From the NCBI GenBank assembly GCA_028829895.1, contig CM054180.1:113219135-113283134 (forward strand): a DNA stretch of 64,000 nucleotides, given 5' to 3'. Under the pieces are notes generated by a model that saw nothing but the letters and a program-made list of their open reading frames with translations, made no database searches and was not told the DNA's origin. Made by a program: the position numbers and the translations under genes. Source of the DNA: Sinotaia quadrata. Taxonomy: Eukaryota; Mollusca; Gastropoda; Architaenioglossa; Viviparidae. Below, piece after piece: positions 11,972 through 24,633 of this stretch. How positions within the stretch are numbered: position 1 is the first letter of the stretch; every line of letters starts with the position of its first letter.

Positions 11972-12041
11972 AATCAACAAACTGGTAATGTATCTATTAT
12001 ACAAATACAGTGCTTCCAGTATGGTTTAAGTGTAATGTTAC

Positions 12042-12107
12042 ATTCCAGCAGTGTAGTGGTTATCATTTTTTTCATTTCTAATGGCAAAAGACCGGGTTGG
12101 AGTCATA
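12042..12107 (+). repeat. tRNA-Val-like unit, c1 tail unit 2 (degraded)
   Basis: The attccagcagtgtagtggt start and the aatggcaaaagacc anticodon-arm remnant are present. The box B and T-arm are destroyed (gggttggagtcat). The spacing from the module is kept. Confidence 0.6.
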
Positions 12108-12400
12108 ATACTGAAACCTTTACAGTTACTATCTAAATATTACATACATACACACATACATTCATGCACAGCACAAACCCATATATATTATAAGATATAT
12201 ATCATTTATATTTCATTTATTTCTTTTAAAATCTGTACATTATATTACAGTAAACAACCAATAATACATGGTATAATTTATACATTGTTTATTTTAAATA
12301 AATTCATTAAGTATAAAGGGGGCGGGGCTTGCAGTAACAACAATGATTAAAGGAACGTAAACCGGTGGTGTCCTGAAAAGTTGCCTCCATTACATGGTGG

Positions 12401-14327
12401 ATGGGTGGGTGCATGGATCGTTCAGCCAGCAGTTGTCTCCCTTACGCAGGAAAAGTGGGGAAAAAGCCACATAGAAGAATCTTCTCCATCCTTTTACGAG
12501 TCTCGGTTGAGTGACTCTACTCAAAAGGCTGCCCTGCGAGCGTAAACATGGGGCCTTTAGAAGCTGCCAGAACCTGAGTCAATATCTGTCCTTTTGTCGT
12601 TTTGATGGTGCATATTATTACGTAACATATGCGTCCTCTCTCATGCGTCTGCCTGAGCATCTGGTTGCATGATTGCTGCGGTGGCTTGACTCCACTTTGA
12701 ATCTCTAATCCTACTTTGAGATCAAAGTTGACTGTCCAAAATGCTGAATATGATTTTTTTCTACACAAAATACCTGACTGGCTTTGCAGTGGTTCACAAT
12801 TAAAGTTAAAGCAACAAAGAATTCTGTGTGTGTTTCAACTTTAATTAAAGGAAATTTCTCAGTGTTTGTTTGCATTTTCAACCTCACACAAACATTTTTC
12901 TTTAACTTTTTACAAGTGAAATTGTGGCGAGAGTAAATCACTTAATCACGTTCGAGCGCAACTTAGTTCAATTAGTTGAAATCCAACCCTTTATAATTTA
13001 GTTGGACTGTGCACTTTCCCAGAAAGTATACTCGCTAAAAAAAAAAAAAAAAAATTCTACATCCCTTTATGAAAAATGTTTATCTTTAATATTTGCCAGG
13101 ATTTGCTACACACAGTGCTACACACAACTAGGGATACAGAATATAGGGTACACCGGATAATGTCAAGCGGTGTTATACCAAAATGATTTCCTAAAATTTA
13201 GTTATTATGGTACAATGGCTTGATGATATATATTTCTTCTAAATTATTATCGAGTGAGTAAGCAATGACTTCTAAACCTTGCTGTCGGAATGTTAAAATA
13301 CGTATTTCTAAAGACGAGCGCAAGCTTCTAGCAGGACTGTACACGTGTCAGAACCTGACAGTGAAGCACTACAATGATGTTGTTGTTATGAGAGAGCTGT
13401 TCTGCTTACCACCCCAGAAGTCGCAAGAGATCTTTGTTCTCGGTCTTGGTCTGCTTCTGAGGTGGAGGGCTGGCGGAAGGGGGTGAAACAGGTCGCACCT
13501 ATTTGGCGCACACCCTCAACCGCCATCCTTCGGGAGGGGGAGCGGGGCCGAAGCCGCCTTTTGGACACTACAATGAGAGTTATAGTAAAACCAGCTTTGC
13601 GATGCGCTTATCTCCAAATACTCCTTTTTGTTAGTTGTTTTTTTTCTCTTTTGTACATCTACAATTACAGAACAAACAATTATGAATACTTCATTGTCAC
13701 TTCTAGTTCGCACTGCGGAAGTAGGCGCATTCATCAGTGCATCACGTGACACGGGTACAACGCATATTTCAAAGAAGGTAAAGATGGAGGGTTCACATAA
13801 AAAATAAAAAAAATCTTTCGTTTACCTTGTATAGGAAAATAAAATAAAATATATCATCTGAGCTGACACCAACATAGGTTTGAAACAAATGGAAAAACCA
13901 CAGTCCTCTCAAGTGGTTATTTTTAAATGTCGATGTCCATTACCAACATCAATGTTTGTTTTAAAATAATCTTAATATTTTTCTCTCTAAACAAAACACA
14001 CTTTTTTGTCCAAAATCATGTCACGTAACAGTCCGAACGCTACACCCCACATTCCGATGCTAGAGATAGGACGTCAAAAGCCATTATTAACACTGAGGAC
14101 TCAAGAACCCCCTCCATGCCCCGCAACAGCCCCCCCACCACCACCAGAGGACAATGCAGCTCAGAATCGCCAGCAAGAAAGAAAAAAACTACAGCGGCCT
14201 ACACGAGCACCATGCCTTCCAGTACGGTACGGACATGAAGTAAATCAACTGTACAAGAAAACTAATTTATTGCTAGAAGCAGGTCTTGAGGGATCAAGCT
14301 ATTTTGTGTCCTGAACATAGTGTGTGT

Positions 14328-14369
<42 letters not shown>

Positions 14370-15311
14370 ATATTAAAACGTGCCACTTCTTCTAGAGTAT
14401 CGTCGTGCTGCATCTAATCTGTGCGTATGTTCGATGATCATCGAGTGGGGTGGGGTGTTTGTTAGGATACATGGCCTCATCTTCTCCAAGGAGAAAAGCG
14501 TGTGTGAGTTCACGATTTACCTAATTAGTGTAGCCCCTGTTAGTTTTGGTACTTTTGTGTGTCAGCATCGTGTGTGTATGTGTACAGCCGCATCCCCACG
14601 CTTCCTTTTCTTTTAGGATCACGGCTGTCTGTGTAAAATGGGTCACGACCACTCCCTTTGTTTCAAAGCGCGCGCTATATTGGCGCTAGCTGTGTCAGAG
14701 TGCGTACTTTTATTGTTATATACTGTTTTAGGTAGTTAGTAATTGAAGTTCATATTTATATATTTAGAAAGTAGATAGTTTATATTTTTAAGTGATGTAT
14801 TTTTATATGATGAATAATGTTATTGTATTTGTGTATTTTGCAATTTATGAGTGTGTGAATGCTTTTCCTGAAGCCCGCCAACACAGATTTTATTTTATTA
14901 AAGGTTTAATTCTTCAGATTATATATATGAAAAGATTTGTATATTAAAGTATAATTATAGTAGTTTCACTGTATATTTAAATTATTATGTACTTTTTAGG
15001 CATATAGCTGTAATTGATAGTTGAAAGCAAGTAAAAAACACAAAAGTTATTTTTAGAAGCCTTTCCACACTAGATTTCCGTTTTCTGGAACCCTGGGCTT
15101 CAGGGAAGGCCGCTCCCATAGAATATAAAGAGCGTGTGTGTTAATCAGAAATACACACACAAATCAAAAACACTTACAAAAGAAAGACCCCCACCCCACT
15201 CCCCCCCAAACTCACAAACATAAACCATAACAGCGCGATATACAGATTGAGATACAATAACACAAGATATACACACAAATAAACAACGAAACAAAAACAT
15301 GCACGCATTGC
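12401..15311. other. Low-information stretch with weak open frames
   Basis: I recognise no gene. Two moderately GC-rich patches are present. One is about 13,440-13,560. The other holds a 102-codon frame at 14,006-14,314 with a Pro-rich middle (PPPPPE) and a basic KKLQR segment. It could be an element's ORF1-type protein or chance; nothing decides. A (TG)n tract with one tatg interruption lies at 14,321-14,367, and an A-run at 13,037-13,054. GC-rich inverted-looking text at 14,640-14,700 gives no clear RNA fold. Confidence 0.35.
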
Positions 15312-15515
15312 ATAACGGACAACACAATCGAACATTTCCTACTCCAATGTAACAAATACACGGAAGAAAGGAAATTCCTAAAATACACAACAGACCTATT
15401 AAACCTACCATTCACCACCCAAGCACTGCTATACCCCAAAGAACACAATCAAAGCCACGTACACCTGGCACTTATCACATTTCTTCTAGAAACACACACA
15501 CTGCACTTACTCTAA
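15312..15515 (+). pseudogene. C-terminal remnant of a non-LTR retrotransposon
   Basis: One frame reads CITDNTIEHFLLQCNKYTEE and runs on to a TAA at 15,513-15,515. The pattern C-x8-H-x4-C with TIEHFL and a following Tyr-rich acidic/basic helix is typical of the short zinc-knuckle-like tail after the reverse transcriptase of several LINE clades. Only about 66 codons remain; the upstream reverse transcriptase and endonuclease are absent. The A-rich downstream sequence with gaataaagcc (about 15,620) could be its 3' UTR. Clade cannot be set from this piece. Confidence 0.5.
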
Positions 15516-17988
15516 AATATAAAATAAAAAATAAAAAAATTCTTACATGCACAAACACAAATCTCAAACTCGCTGGCACAATATGCAAGCGGCATGCAAA
15601 TACACACACAAGGTGACTCCGAATAAAGCCTAAGAGGAAAACAATAATTTAAAAATTTAAAAAAAAAACAACAAAAAAAAACCACACAAACAGAAAGACA
15701 GGAAGATACAACACAACGCAAACACCACTCTCCACCCTCCCTGAATACAAGAGATAGGAGGAAGGCCCCACAGGAATCCTCCAAGGACCGAAAACATCGG
15801 CAAGATGAAAAGTTCTAACGCAATTCCTGTGGGAGCAATGTTAGCGGTACTACTACTACTACTGCTAGCGGAACTACTACTACTTTGAATGAGAGTCACT
15901 GTTAGCGCTACTACTACATTTGAGTGAGAGTCTCTGAGGGTGTCTATCTACATACAAATAAAGACTATGTAACAACTACCAGGCGTTGTCAAATCTGTTG
16001 TCATGACTGCCGTCCATCATCGTCTTGCGTCAGTATTGTCTCTATGTTTGTGACCCGGGTTCTACCACTCTGGAACTCCATTCTCTACATTAGCAACAGG
16101 GCATAAACTAAGGTACCAATATTATCTGCGCCGAACTACGAGTGCAGTAGATCGCTTTTCACAACGCGTACACATCTTACCTCATAATTACGTCATTCTG
16201 TCGACGTAGATCTAAGACTGTAATAGCTGAGAGCAAACGTGTTGATGTCAGTTCGCAAACTCATAGTTAGGGTCTTCATGAATTTATTTAGAGTCACACA
16301 CATATCTTCTCATACACACTGTAGTTACGCCATATCCCTGTTCACAGTTTTAAAATTTATTGCCTTCTAGAATACGGTAGCAGCATAAATAGGATTTCGT
16401 TCTCTCTTTTTGCCAGTATTTGAAGGTTTTATGACATTCATCCACTAAATTTCATTTGTAATTAACAAATATTAACATTGACTAATTAAAAATTAAAACA
16501 TGGAGTTTTATTTATAAATTAAAAATTAAATAAAATAAATAAGTTGTTTATCTTTGAATTGTATCGTTGACACCGGGGATGTCTTTTCTAACTCCAACCA
16601 ATCCACAAATTTACATTTGCTTAGCCTTCTATCTTGAACACAAGTGTTACGAGGCTGTGGGGACCCATCAGAGGTCTTATGACGAAATGATCAGTGGTGA
16701 CGTAAAACTGCTATCGACCACCACCACCCCGCTTGTTCCCTCCATTTTCTCGCGTGCATGTGTACATATAGTGGAAGCCGCTGTTTTCCATTCGGTAAGG
16801 GTTTTAAGGAAACTATACTTTAAGTAGCACAGGTTCATACCCGGATGGGAAGAACACATGTTTGATAACTAATTTCATCGAGGGACGATAAATTGCGCCC
16901 CGTGTGCTACAGGTTGCATACTTTAAAGATATCTCGTGGTAGTTAAAAACCCAGAAGAGCAGTAGGTTGGGTCGCATGGTTGTTACAAAATTGCAGGAAA
17001 AATTTCATATCAACCCCCCCACACACACACACACACACACTTTACCAATTACTGACCCATCCTTCTGAAGAAGATATGAAGGTTGAAAAAGAATGTGTAC
17101 GTTTAATTTATAATTCTGATCACATAATCGCCGATCAAGGTTGGTTTTTTTTTTTTATTTTTTTTATAGTGGAGATCAAATGAGTGATTCTGATATTGTA
17201 CTATCATCACTTGTATAGTGAATTGTGTGATTTGTAAGTGAAAACAGTTAGGGCCCTGGATACTATATGATTTATGGAGTAATAAGCAAACATTGTCTGA
17301 ATGAAAAATTAAATACGTTCTAAAATTGAAAATAGAATAATGTAGACGGAATATTATTGCAATAAACTACAACAAATAAGTGATTATTTTTTTTTAAAAA
17401 TAATTAAATTGCTTTTCAGGGGTCCGCAAATTTGCTGGGCCCTACGCGACCATCTGCGCGGAGTGTGCCTAAAGACGATTCTGTGTTGTTTCTGTTGCCA
17501 TATATCAACCTGTCACATTAGCGATGGTGACAGGTGAGCGCTAGGGAATGGAAACGATACCTTCTGCAGCCCCACCTACTTACCTCCTCTACCAAACTTC
17601 CCAACAAAACAGTACACATACATGAAAAGTATGAGTCGCCAAATTAATAAAAAGTGGCGAAATCTCGCTATTCTGTCTAAACTGAACGTAGCTCAGGTGC
17701 CGCAGCGACTTCGGAACTGTTGTTGTAGCGCTAACATTTCACTTTTTCATACATGACAGACATATTGCTGATCCAGATGACGACAATACCATGCGGGAAG
17801 GGGATGTGTACGTGGGTGTGGGTGTGCGCGAAACTATGTGAATGCATGCATGCGCGCGTTTGTATACATTTAGTTCTGTTTCAATTAATTTTAATTGTAG
17901 GTCCATATGCATGTTTGTTATAGACTTAATAACAGTAAATGGAAGTAAACGACGGCTCACAATGGTTCGATTCTCGCTCAGGGTTAAA

Positions 17989-18028
17989 TGTGTGTATGTG
18001 TGTGTGCGCGCGCGCGTATGTGTGTGTG
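17989..18028 (+). repeat. Alternating purine-pyrimidine tract (TG/CG)
   Basis: The stretch tgtgtgtgcgcgcgcgcg and its flanks alternate purine and pyrimidine for about 40 bases. By known DNA behaviour this is a candidate for Z-form DNA. A shorter similar tract (tgcatgcatgcgcgcg) lies at about 17,843-17,858. Confidence 0.7.
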
Positions 18029-18440
18029 ATTTGTATATCATATACTAAGGGAGTAAGATTAAATGATATTTAATATGTAACAAATAATGACTCTATATTG
18101 TGTTTGATCGTGTCTTTTCCCGCTCATCATGGTCTCTCTCTTATTATATTTATAATTTTAATCTCTTTGAAGAGGTTCTTTTACTGTAACGCCTGTTAGC
18201 CCCCACCCCCCATCCCAAGAGATCCTTTACTGAGGCCTGATCTCTCTCTTAAAATATAATTTTATATTATACACAGGTTTGTTTTTCTTGTTCAAGGTCA
18301 ATCCACTCCTTAAATGTGCCTTTCACGCTTTATAAACACTCCACATACCCCCTCCACTCCCGCTCAGCGTGCGCGTGTATTAGCAGGGTCGCACTCTCAA
18401 ATATTTACGTGTATATGTCAGCTTTCTACATTTTGTAAAT

Positions 18441-18442
<2 letters not shown>

Positions 18443-18475
<33 letters not shown>
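18443..18475 (+). repeat. (GT)n microsatellite
   Basis: About 16 uninterrupted GT dinucleotides. No further structure is seen around it. Confidence 0.9.
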
Positions 18476-18477
<2 letters not shown>

Positions 18478-18671
18478 AGACCCATCAACTTACTGATTTA
18501 GAACTTTAATAATTTTCTTGTGCCCATCACAATACAGTGGCTATATATGTAAACGAAATGTTCTTAAATATATCGCCAACAACGGAAATAAGGGCCCAAA
18601 CAATCACCAGTGAAAATGAGATGACTACCCAAATAATCACAAACCAAAAAAAGAAAAAAAAAAAAAGATGA

Positions 18672-18935
18672 AAAGAAGATAAAAGTGCAAAATATAGGGA
18701 AACATACAGGATATCAAAGACAGAAACCAAACACAAAATCATACAAACTGATCTAGACTTCACCAAACAATTCGAAATCAACAAATCAACTGAAGCAGAG
18801 GCCGCACACAACGAGTACGAGATTGTACTCGAGACTCCAATAACAGAGCCCAGGCTAGTTGTAACACACCAAGTCTGTGTACGGCCAGACAAGTTTGCAA
18901 CGGACGAACGAGAAGAATCACGGACGATGCGCTAA
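18672..18935 (+). other. Coding-like open frame of unknown origin
   Basis: The frame is open for 87 codons, from after a TGA at 18,669 to a TAA at 18,933. It lacks a Met start and is charged and non-repetitive. Segments include YRETYRISKTETKHK, TEAEAAHNEYEIVLETPI and RPDKFATDEREE. Its composition is unlike the surrounding chance frames. It may be the 3' end of a transposon ORF or an exon. The RPDxFATD segment recurs at 1,583-1,612. I do not recognise the family. Confidence 0.3.
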
Positions 18936-21900
18936 GGTCATCAAAGGAATAACCTGCACGCTTTTTAAAATGTCTGTACCTAGCAAAAAGTTTGAAATAA
19001 AACAGATATTCTAGTTGTGTTTTGTTCGACAGCTCAAAAACACGCGAATCTTGTGATCCGGAAGAAATTCTAAATATAGAGCTCTGACCTTGCGCGCATT
19101 ACGTCAAATGTAGAGGCTGAGTGAAGAATCCTTGCTTCATTGTTTATGTGTCATTTCTTTACACTGGTTTTATACTGCCAATAATCGTAAAAATGAACAG
19201 TATCGCGTAAAAATAAAATAAAATAAAAAAAAATTGTATTTTAAATGACTGTTGTTAAGGTAAGGTGAACAAGAAGTTGTATATACTTCCATAGTTTTGG
19301 GTCTAGTAGGTTATTTATTAATTTAATTTAAGACTTCATCAAACGGATCAGTTTGTTTACTTCAAAGCACCTCCAGAAAAATTGTGATGTAATACACTTT
19401 ATAACAACACACATACACACAGATAAAGTGGCTTTTTATGTAGTATTTTAAAAGGTAGTTTACAAACTTTAACTGGATTTCAATCATATAATCAATATCT
19501 TTATCATATATTAGTTTTTATTAAATTCATTTAACTCATTTTGTAAGAAGGTAATAAAATTACTCTTATTACAAAAAGATCTACCAAGCATAATAGTAAT
19601 ACTAAATGAGAAGTAATAATAATTTAATTCCATTAATTTCATTTATAATCATGGGGCACTATTTGAATACTTTACATGAATAGTAAATAATTTATATGAT
19701 AATTATTCACCAGAAACCCATTTGAAATGAATATCAAATTCAACAACTTTACACACAATGAATGCAGTATGATTAGGTGTCACAATTACTTTTCTCATCT
19801 CTTTTGTATTATTTATTATCTATGATCAATCAATAACTTATAATTAGTTTTTATATTTTTTAAATTTCATTTCTGCTAAATTTTTACAGATATTTCAAGA
19901 TTATTAAGACATAAGATATAATATATAAAACAAAATCTATGTCATAAATACTCTGGACCTTCATATTTTGAAACTGTTTAATATTGATGGTTTACCTGAG
20001 AGAAACAATCAGCAGTATGTGTAAGTATACCTGTACTTGTATTTAAGATTTTAAAATGCTTATGCATATATTAGAAAGTTCCAATGCATGCTCACAAATA
20101 CATTTATTAGCAAGATGTTATTTAAATAATGAAAAGTTGCATACTATAAAATTTTAGTTATATTTTATATTTATATTAAGAATATCCACTTAGTAAATAA
20201 ATGTTCAAATATCAAAATGTTATTGAAACACTATGACTAATGCCAAAAGAATAATTCCAAACTGTAAATCCAAACATATATCATTGTTTTATGTTTAGGA
20301 AGGTGATAAAACAAACAACAAAGCAGCAGTGTTGTATGTTATGTTTAGGAAGGTGATAAAACAAACAACAAAGCAGCAGTGTTGTATGTTATTAGTAGTA
20401 GTTCTAAGTAAGTAGTATTTGCACAGATTTAAGAAAAAATAACAATATTAATAATAGCTACAATGTACAAGTTGAAATTAAAATTGTTTCTAGTATTTTA
20501 CTACTACTACTAAGTTCAGCCAGTACATCATTAATGTGTAAAATGCACTCTCATTGATTTACAGAACAAATTAAAATTATCTTCTCTACAGAATGCAAAG
20601 TTTGAGGAAGATAGTTTTAACAGTAGAGGTCAATAGTACTAACACTGGTAGGACAGTTTATTTCTTTATTTCTGATTTGCACTCATAAACAAGGAGATTT
20701 CAATATAAACTCTACAGATTTTGGTTTTACATATTAATTTTATTATTTATATTGAACTTTAGAGCAAGACAAAAGTCAAATTAATTTTTATTATCTTGAG
20801 AGATTATAAAAAGAAACTTAAGCATATAGCTTGCATTTGTTTTTAGCATATTAGGACTGAAACCTATCAAATCCCCCCTTTTAAATAACTGAACACCAAG
20901 ACAACTTTCTATGTCTAATCCTTAATTTACACAACAATGTTTGTACTTTAAAGTTGTATATAATATTTCATTAATCTATTAATTTTTATACTGGTGTACA
21001 TTTTATTGTTTTCAAAATTATTTATTTTGAAAAATTATAACTGATGTATATTAGTTGCTTATTTTGTATTTTATTAATATTTATTTGTACCTCAGCACAA
21101 AATGTCAAGGTATGCATTATATAAAATTAAAAGCATGGTGTACCCACCCACCTTCTTACACTTTTATTAAATTAATCAAAATATAACATTATCTTACTTC
21201 ATAATAATATTTCAAATATAATAATTACAATTAAAATAATAATAATAATTCAACTTTGTAACTGTAAACCTAAACCAACTTTAAATCCTGACACTTTAAT
21301 TAGACTGAGCTAGTTATCTAAACACTTGTCTAGCCTGTTGATCACTCTGGCCGCTACAAATTTACACATAATATTAGTGTTGTTATGGAGACTGTACACT
21401 CGGACTGGCTTTTGGACCCATACTGAGCATCTCCTGTGGGTGTGATTCACCCCTGTAGTAATTTTCCAGATAAAATAATTATAAGTTTCTAGACCTGTGG
21501 GATATTTTGGATTTTATAATTCAGTGAGATATTGCCAGCAGAGGTTAGTATCGTGGTTTTTCAAGCCTATTATTATTAAACTAACCTTTCTTTATCCCAC
21601 AGCTTGTTTATATATGCTATTGGTTATATATCATTTGTAGTAATAAATAGTAATTAAGGTTTAAGCCATGAGTGTGTGAGAGCGAGCTGTCCAGTTTTCT
21701 CCTCTCTCCAAACTGGTCTGAATGAGTGCAAGTGATGCTGTCTAGTTGCACGACCATAAGCACTGCATAAATGGAGAAACATTATTTCTCTGCAGCCTGG
21801 CACTTTGTTGCAGCCTGACCAGTTCAGGAACAAGGCTCTTCATGTAATTGCTGTCTCTTTGCATTGTTGACCCAACTGAAAGGAACATTGTTGTCACAAT

Positions 21901-23005
21901 TGCTACATCTACACAAATGTCATTGTTTCACTCTTAAGTCATCAAACCACTCATCTATTCCCAGGACCCGGGACCCGGGGAGGGGGTGGGGTTGAATCAC
22001 CAAACTGTTTCCAAGCTTATGGACTGATTCCCTCTGATCCAGATGAGTCAGCAACTCTGGAAAGACATTTCATTACAAGACGTTATCTTGCATTATATTG
22101 CACTGCATTACGTTAGCTTTGCCATATTGACACTAATACTTATTTCATTTTGATTACTTAGATATTTACATAATCATTTCCTATTTATTTTCTTCATTCT
22201 CTTTATTAAACTTCTTTGAAAATAATTCTTGACTCTGTATATGGTACAGTTACGTCATGTGTGTGTATTAGTAATAAGAGACTGCATTCACGACGGGAGT
22301 AGGGGGGGGGGCTTTAATTATTACGTATTTACCCTAAGACTACAAGGTTTGTGACGTGTCATCTTCCTCGAGCGTCCTAGCGTCTGTTTATTATTTCTAT
22401 GCGCGTTTGGCTGAGATGTGTTAGTCTGCAGTAAAACAGGCAAGGTAGTAAATAACCAACACTTGCTTTTTTCTCGTCTTTGTCTCTTTCTGCATTCACA
22501 CATAACAAAGCAAATGCGTCACAGGAGTTACCAAACTAAAATCGAAACATTGGTTTAAAAAAAAATTTTTTTGATGCTTATATAGAAAAAGTTTAGAAGG
22601 CTAGATTATATAGATCTACATTCTAAGTAATATATCTATTACTATTATTTGCTAAGCATACAAATATTATAGGTTAATCATAATTGTTGCCGGACTAGTT
22701 AAATCTATCGTCTGCTTCTACTGAAATCGGACTTACAACCCGTGTTAATTGAGGAATTGCTTTCACTTTTCTTTCATCAAACTCGAATTGCATACACAGT
22801 CTGTACGAGCAGATAACGGACATTTAATTCACATTTATCGCTCATTCACAACAGAACGATTAGGTTTTATCGAAATAATAACTTTCGTTTTAAAAGTTTA
22901 TGAAAAATTGTTTGCGATCAATATTATCTCTTTAATCTAGACTCTAGAGGTTAAGATTGCCCTGCTCCTTTATAATTTTACATGTATTTTATAATTTTGA
23001 TTTCA
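18936..23005. other. Long AT-rich stretch without a gene
   Basis: I see no coding or RNA gene in these 4 kb. Apart from the 50-bp duplication at 20,291, the visible features are short A/T runs, (taa)n near 21,236-21,250, and a small palindromic GC patch gggacccgggacccgggg at about 21,965-21,982. The segment 21,330-22,110 is somewhat more balanced in composition and could be an old transposon, but I cannot classify it. Confidence 0.4.
20291..20390 (+). repeat. Perfect 50-bp tandem duplication
   Basis: Bases 20,291-20,340 and 20,341-20,390 are identical, each beginning atgtttaggaagg and ending gttgtatgtt. No divergence is seen, so the duplication is recent or a sequencing/assembly artefact. 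Confidence 0.95.
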
Positions 23006-24337
23006 GCGAGCAGCATTCGCCTATTTAACCTTAGCTTTCCGCAGGGTCAGCACTGATATAAATTCTACCTACCTGTTATTTAACTCTGTGAACAGTGATA
23101 TCCCCCTTGTATTTGGCACTCGAAACGGGAAGGTAGTGGGACGGACCAAGTCAAGTGAGTGTGTTGCAGGGGTGTCAGCTTGTGTGCGCTTATAACATTT
23201 TAATCAGTGATGGCTCGTGTTGATGACAAACGCATTTATGTAGTTAGCGCAAAGTGTGATATCTGTTAATTCGTGCTTAAATAGAACGAATAGAACTTTA
23301 AAAGTAAAATAATTTCTAGTGCGCAATACTTTGTCCTAGTAGAAAATAATGCGTGAGGTCCTCGCGCTTCTATCGGGTGCAAGGAAGCTGACAGCTTGTG
23401 TCGTCTGCATCCCGTTCAGGCGTGCCGTGCAACTTTCCCCAATGTTATCTGGGATTCTGCCCTGGCTGTTTGGTGTTCACTTATTGAAGTGAGTAGAGTC
23501 ATTATTGTTATTTAGTTTAAATCCATTTTGAAATGTCAGACGTGCTATCTATTAAGAAAAGTAATAAGTTAGGTACGCACTACGCGTAACTCTCTCAATA
23601 ATGACCCAGCTAGCTGTCAACCTGCAATATTATTTTTCTTAGTGGACTTAACGGGCATTTTTTGTCCTGCTAATCCTGCTATTTGTTACGTTTATCCGGT
23701 GTTAATTATGTTCGTTGTGACTTTTGTGTCGTGTTGATGTTGTTTGTGACTTTGGTGCTGTGTTGATGTGAACTTTTGGGGCGTTTATTCGGTTTTAAAG
23801 ATGATTTTATTGTGAGGTTTATGCTGCGTTAATGAGGTTCCAGTGCTAAGGATTGGGTCCAGCATATTTTCATTATTGCAATCGGCTCAACAGATGAATG
23901 AGCATTTTTCTTCTTTGCTGTAAATCGCAGAATAAAAAATAATTTCACGGTCACTTAGTCGAAGTTTTTCGGACTACTAAATTTTATAAGCCTACTTGAA
24001 ATAAGAGTGTGAAAGATGTTTTCCTGCTAATCAAAATGTACTGGTAGTAAAAGATTTCATTAGAAGTTTTGCAGGTATCATTGTCACAAATTAAGACACT
24101 GAAATTAAGACACTATTTCAGTTATATATTTGTACTTATTTAGTAAATGTACTTGCTAAATATTAAACTAAATCAAGTCTCCTATTTAAAAAGAAATTGC
24201 CTTTTAGGGAAATGTTAAACTTCATGATGTCATGGTGCACAGCCCTTCGGACAGCTCGGCTATATTAATTTGACCTGTCATGGGATTCACGTGCCGTTTG
24301 ATGTCTGATTTGAGAGATCGTTGACCGTTTGAGACCA
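23006..24337 (+). repeat. ~1.33 kb direct duplication, copy 1
   Basis: This aligns collinearly with 26,895-28,225, from gcgagcag to gatttgagagatc. Shared blocks include gatataaattctacct, catgcaacttt-like text, ctaaggattggg, aaaatgtactggtag and tatttgt..ttatttagtaaat. The divergence is substantial. No open frame is shared, so the sequence is probably noncoding. It could be two copies of an unclassified element or a local segmental duplication. Confidence 0.7.
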
Positions 24338-24633
24338 CGGAGCTCTATGAATGGAGAGGGCACATGGGCAAATACACTATCGCCCCAAAGTCCGCCATAT
24401 TGTAAATGCCAGCCCAGTGAAATTTAAACGTGTAAAATGGTAGTCATTCTTGTTGAAGACAGCGAACAAAAGCTGTTATTGCCATTATCAGTTTAATTGT
24501 ATCCTAATTTATAATAATTTGAGTGAAAGCAAACACTCTGGATACCTAGAGTTTTACATTTTCAGTTATGGTTTTTCTTAAATATACTTATTTGTGAAAG
24601 GGTGTTTTCGAAACGGATTTTGCAGTTTATTTA

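Larger units (their letters stand above)
10073..12300 (+). repeat. Tandemly duplicated ~1.1 kb 3' tail of c1
   Basis: Unit 1 runs from about 10,073 to 11,234 and unit 2 from about 11,235 to 12,300. Both start with the last ~80 bp of the gene (ggttgctagacctcaaaagc). They continue through AT-rich text rich in gtgcttt and (taa)n, then the module and the tRNA-like unit, and end with the same atatatattataagatatat segment and attatattacag. Only unit 1 carries the expanded 62-bp array, while unit 2 has longer (aat)n runs. Confidence 0.7.
7641..12400 (+). mobile_element. c1: internally deleted copy of the DUF6729-type element
   Basis: The left part (7.7-8.98 kb) aligns, with many indels, to the 5' leader of the element at 46.6-47.76 kb; a shared example is agtaagtct followed by atttactttg and gactgattta. 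The right part (from about 8,985) aligns to the last three exons of the same gene. The long coding interval corresponding to about 47,765-52,235 is absent. The junction lies near an aaaataaa string that is similar on both sides of the full copy, so a microhomology deletion is plausible. The gene end is followed by a 62-bp repeat, the module and tRNA-like unit in duplicate, and a GC-richer end near 12.3-12.4 kb. Outer limits are approximate. Confidence 0.6.
15516..18671. other. Mixed noncoding sequence with short repeats
   Basis: No gene is recognised. A (tac)n patch lies near 15,847-15,870. Just after it are two degenerate copies of a block with ctactactac and gaatgagagtc (to about 15,935). 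Short CA (17,021-17,040) and T-rich runs (17,143-17,165) also occur. The open frames here look like products of low-complexity sequence. Confidence 0.4.

Noticed and set aside
14006..14314. A real Pro-rich protein gene
   Set aside because: No recognisable family, splice context or repeat partner in the window; mentioned only in the gap description.
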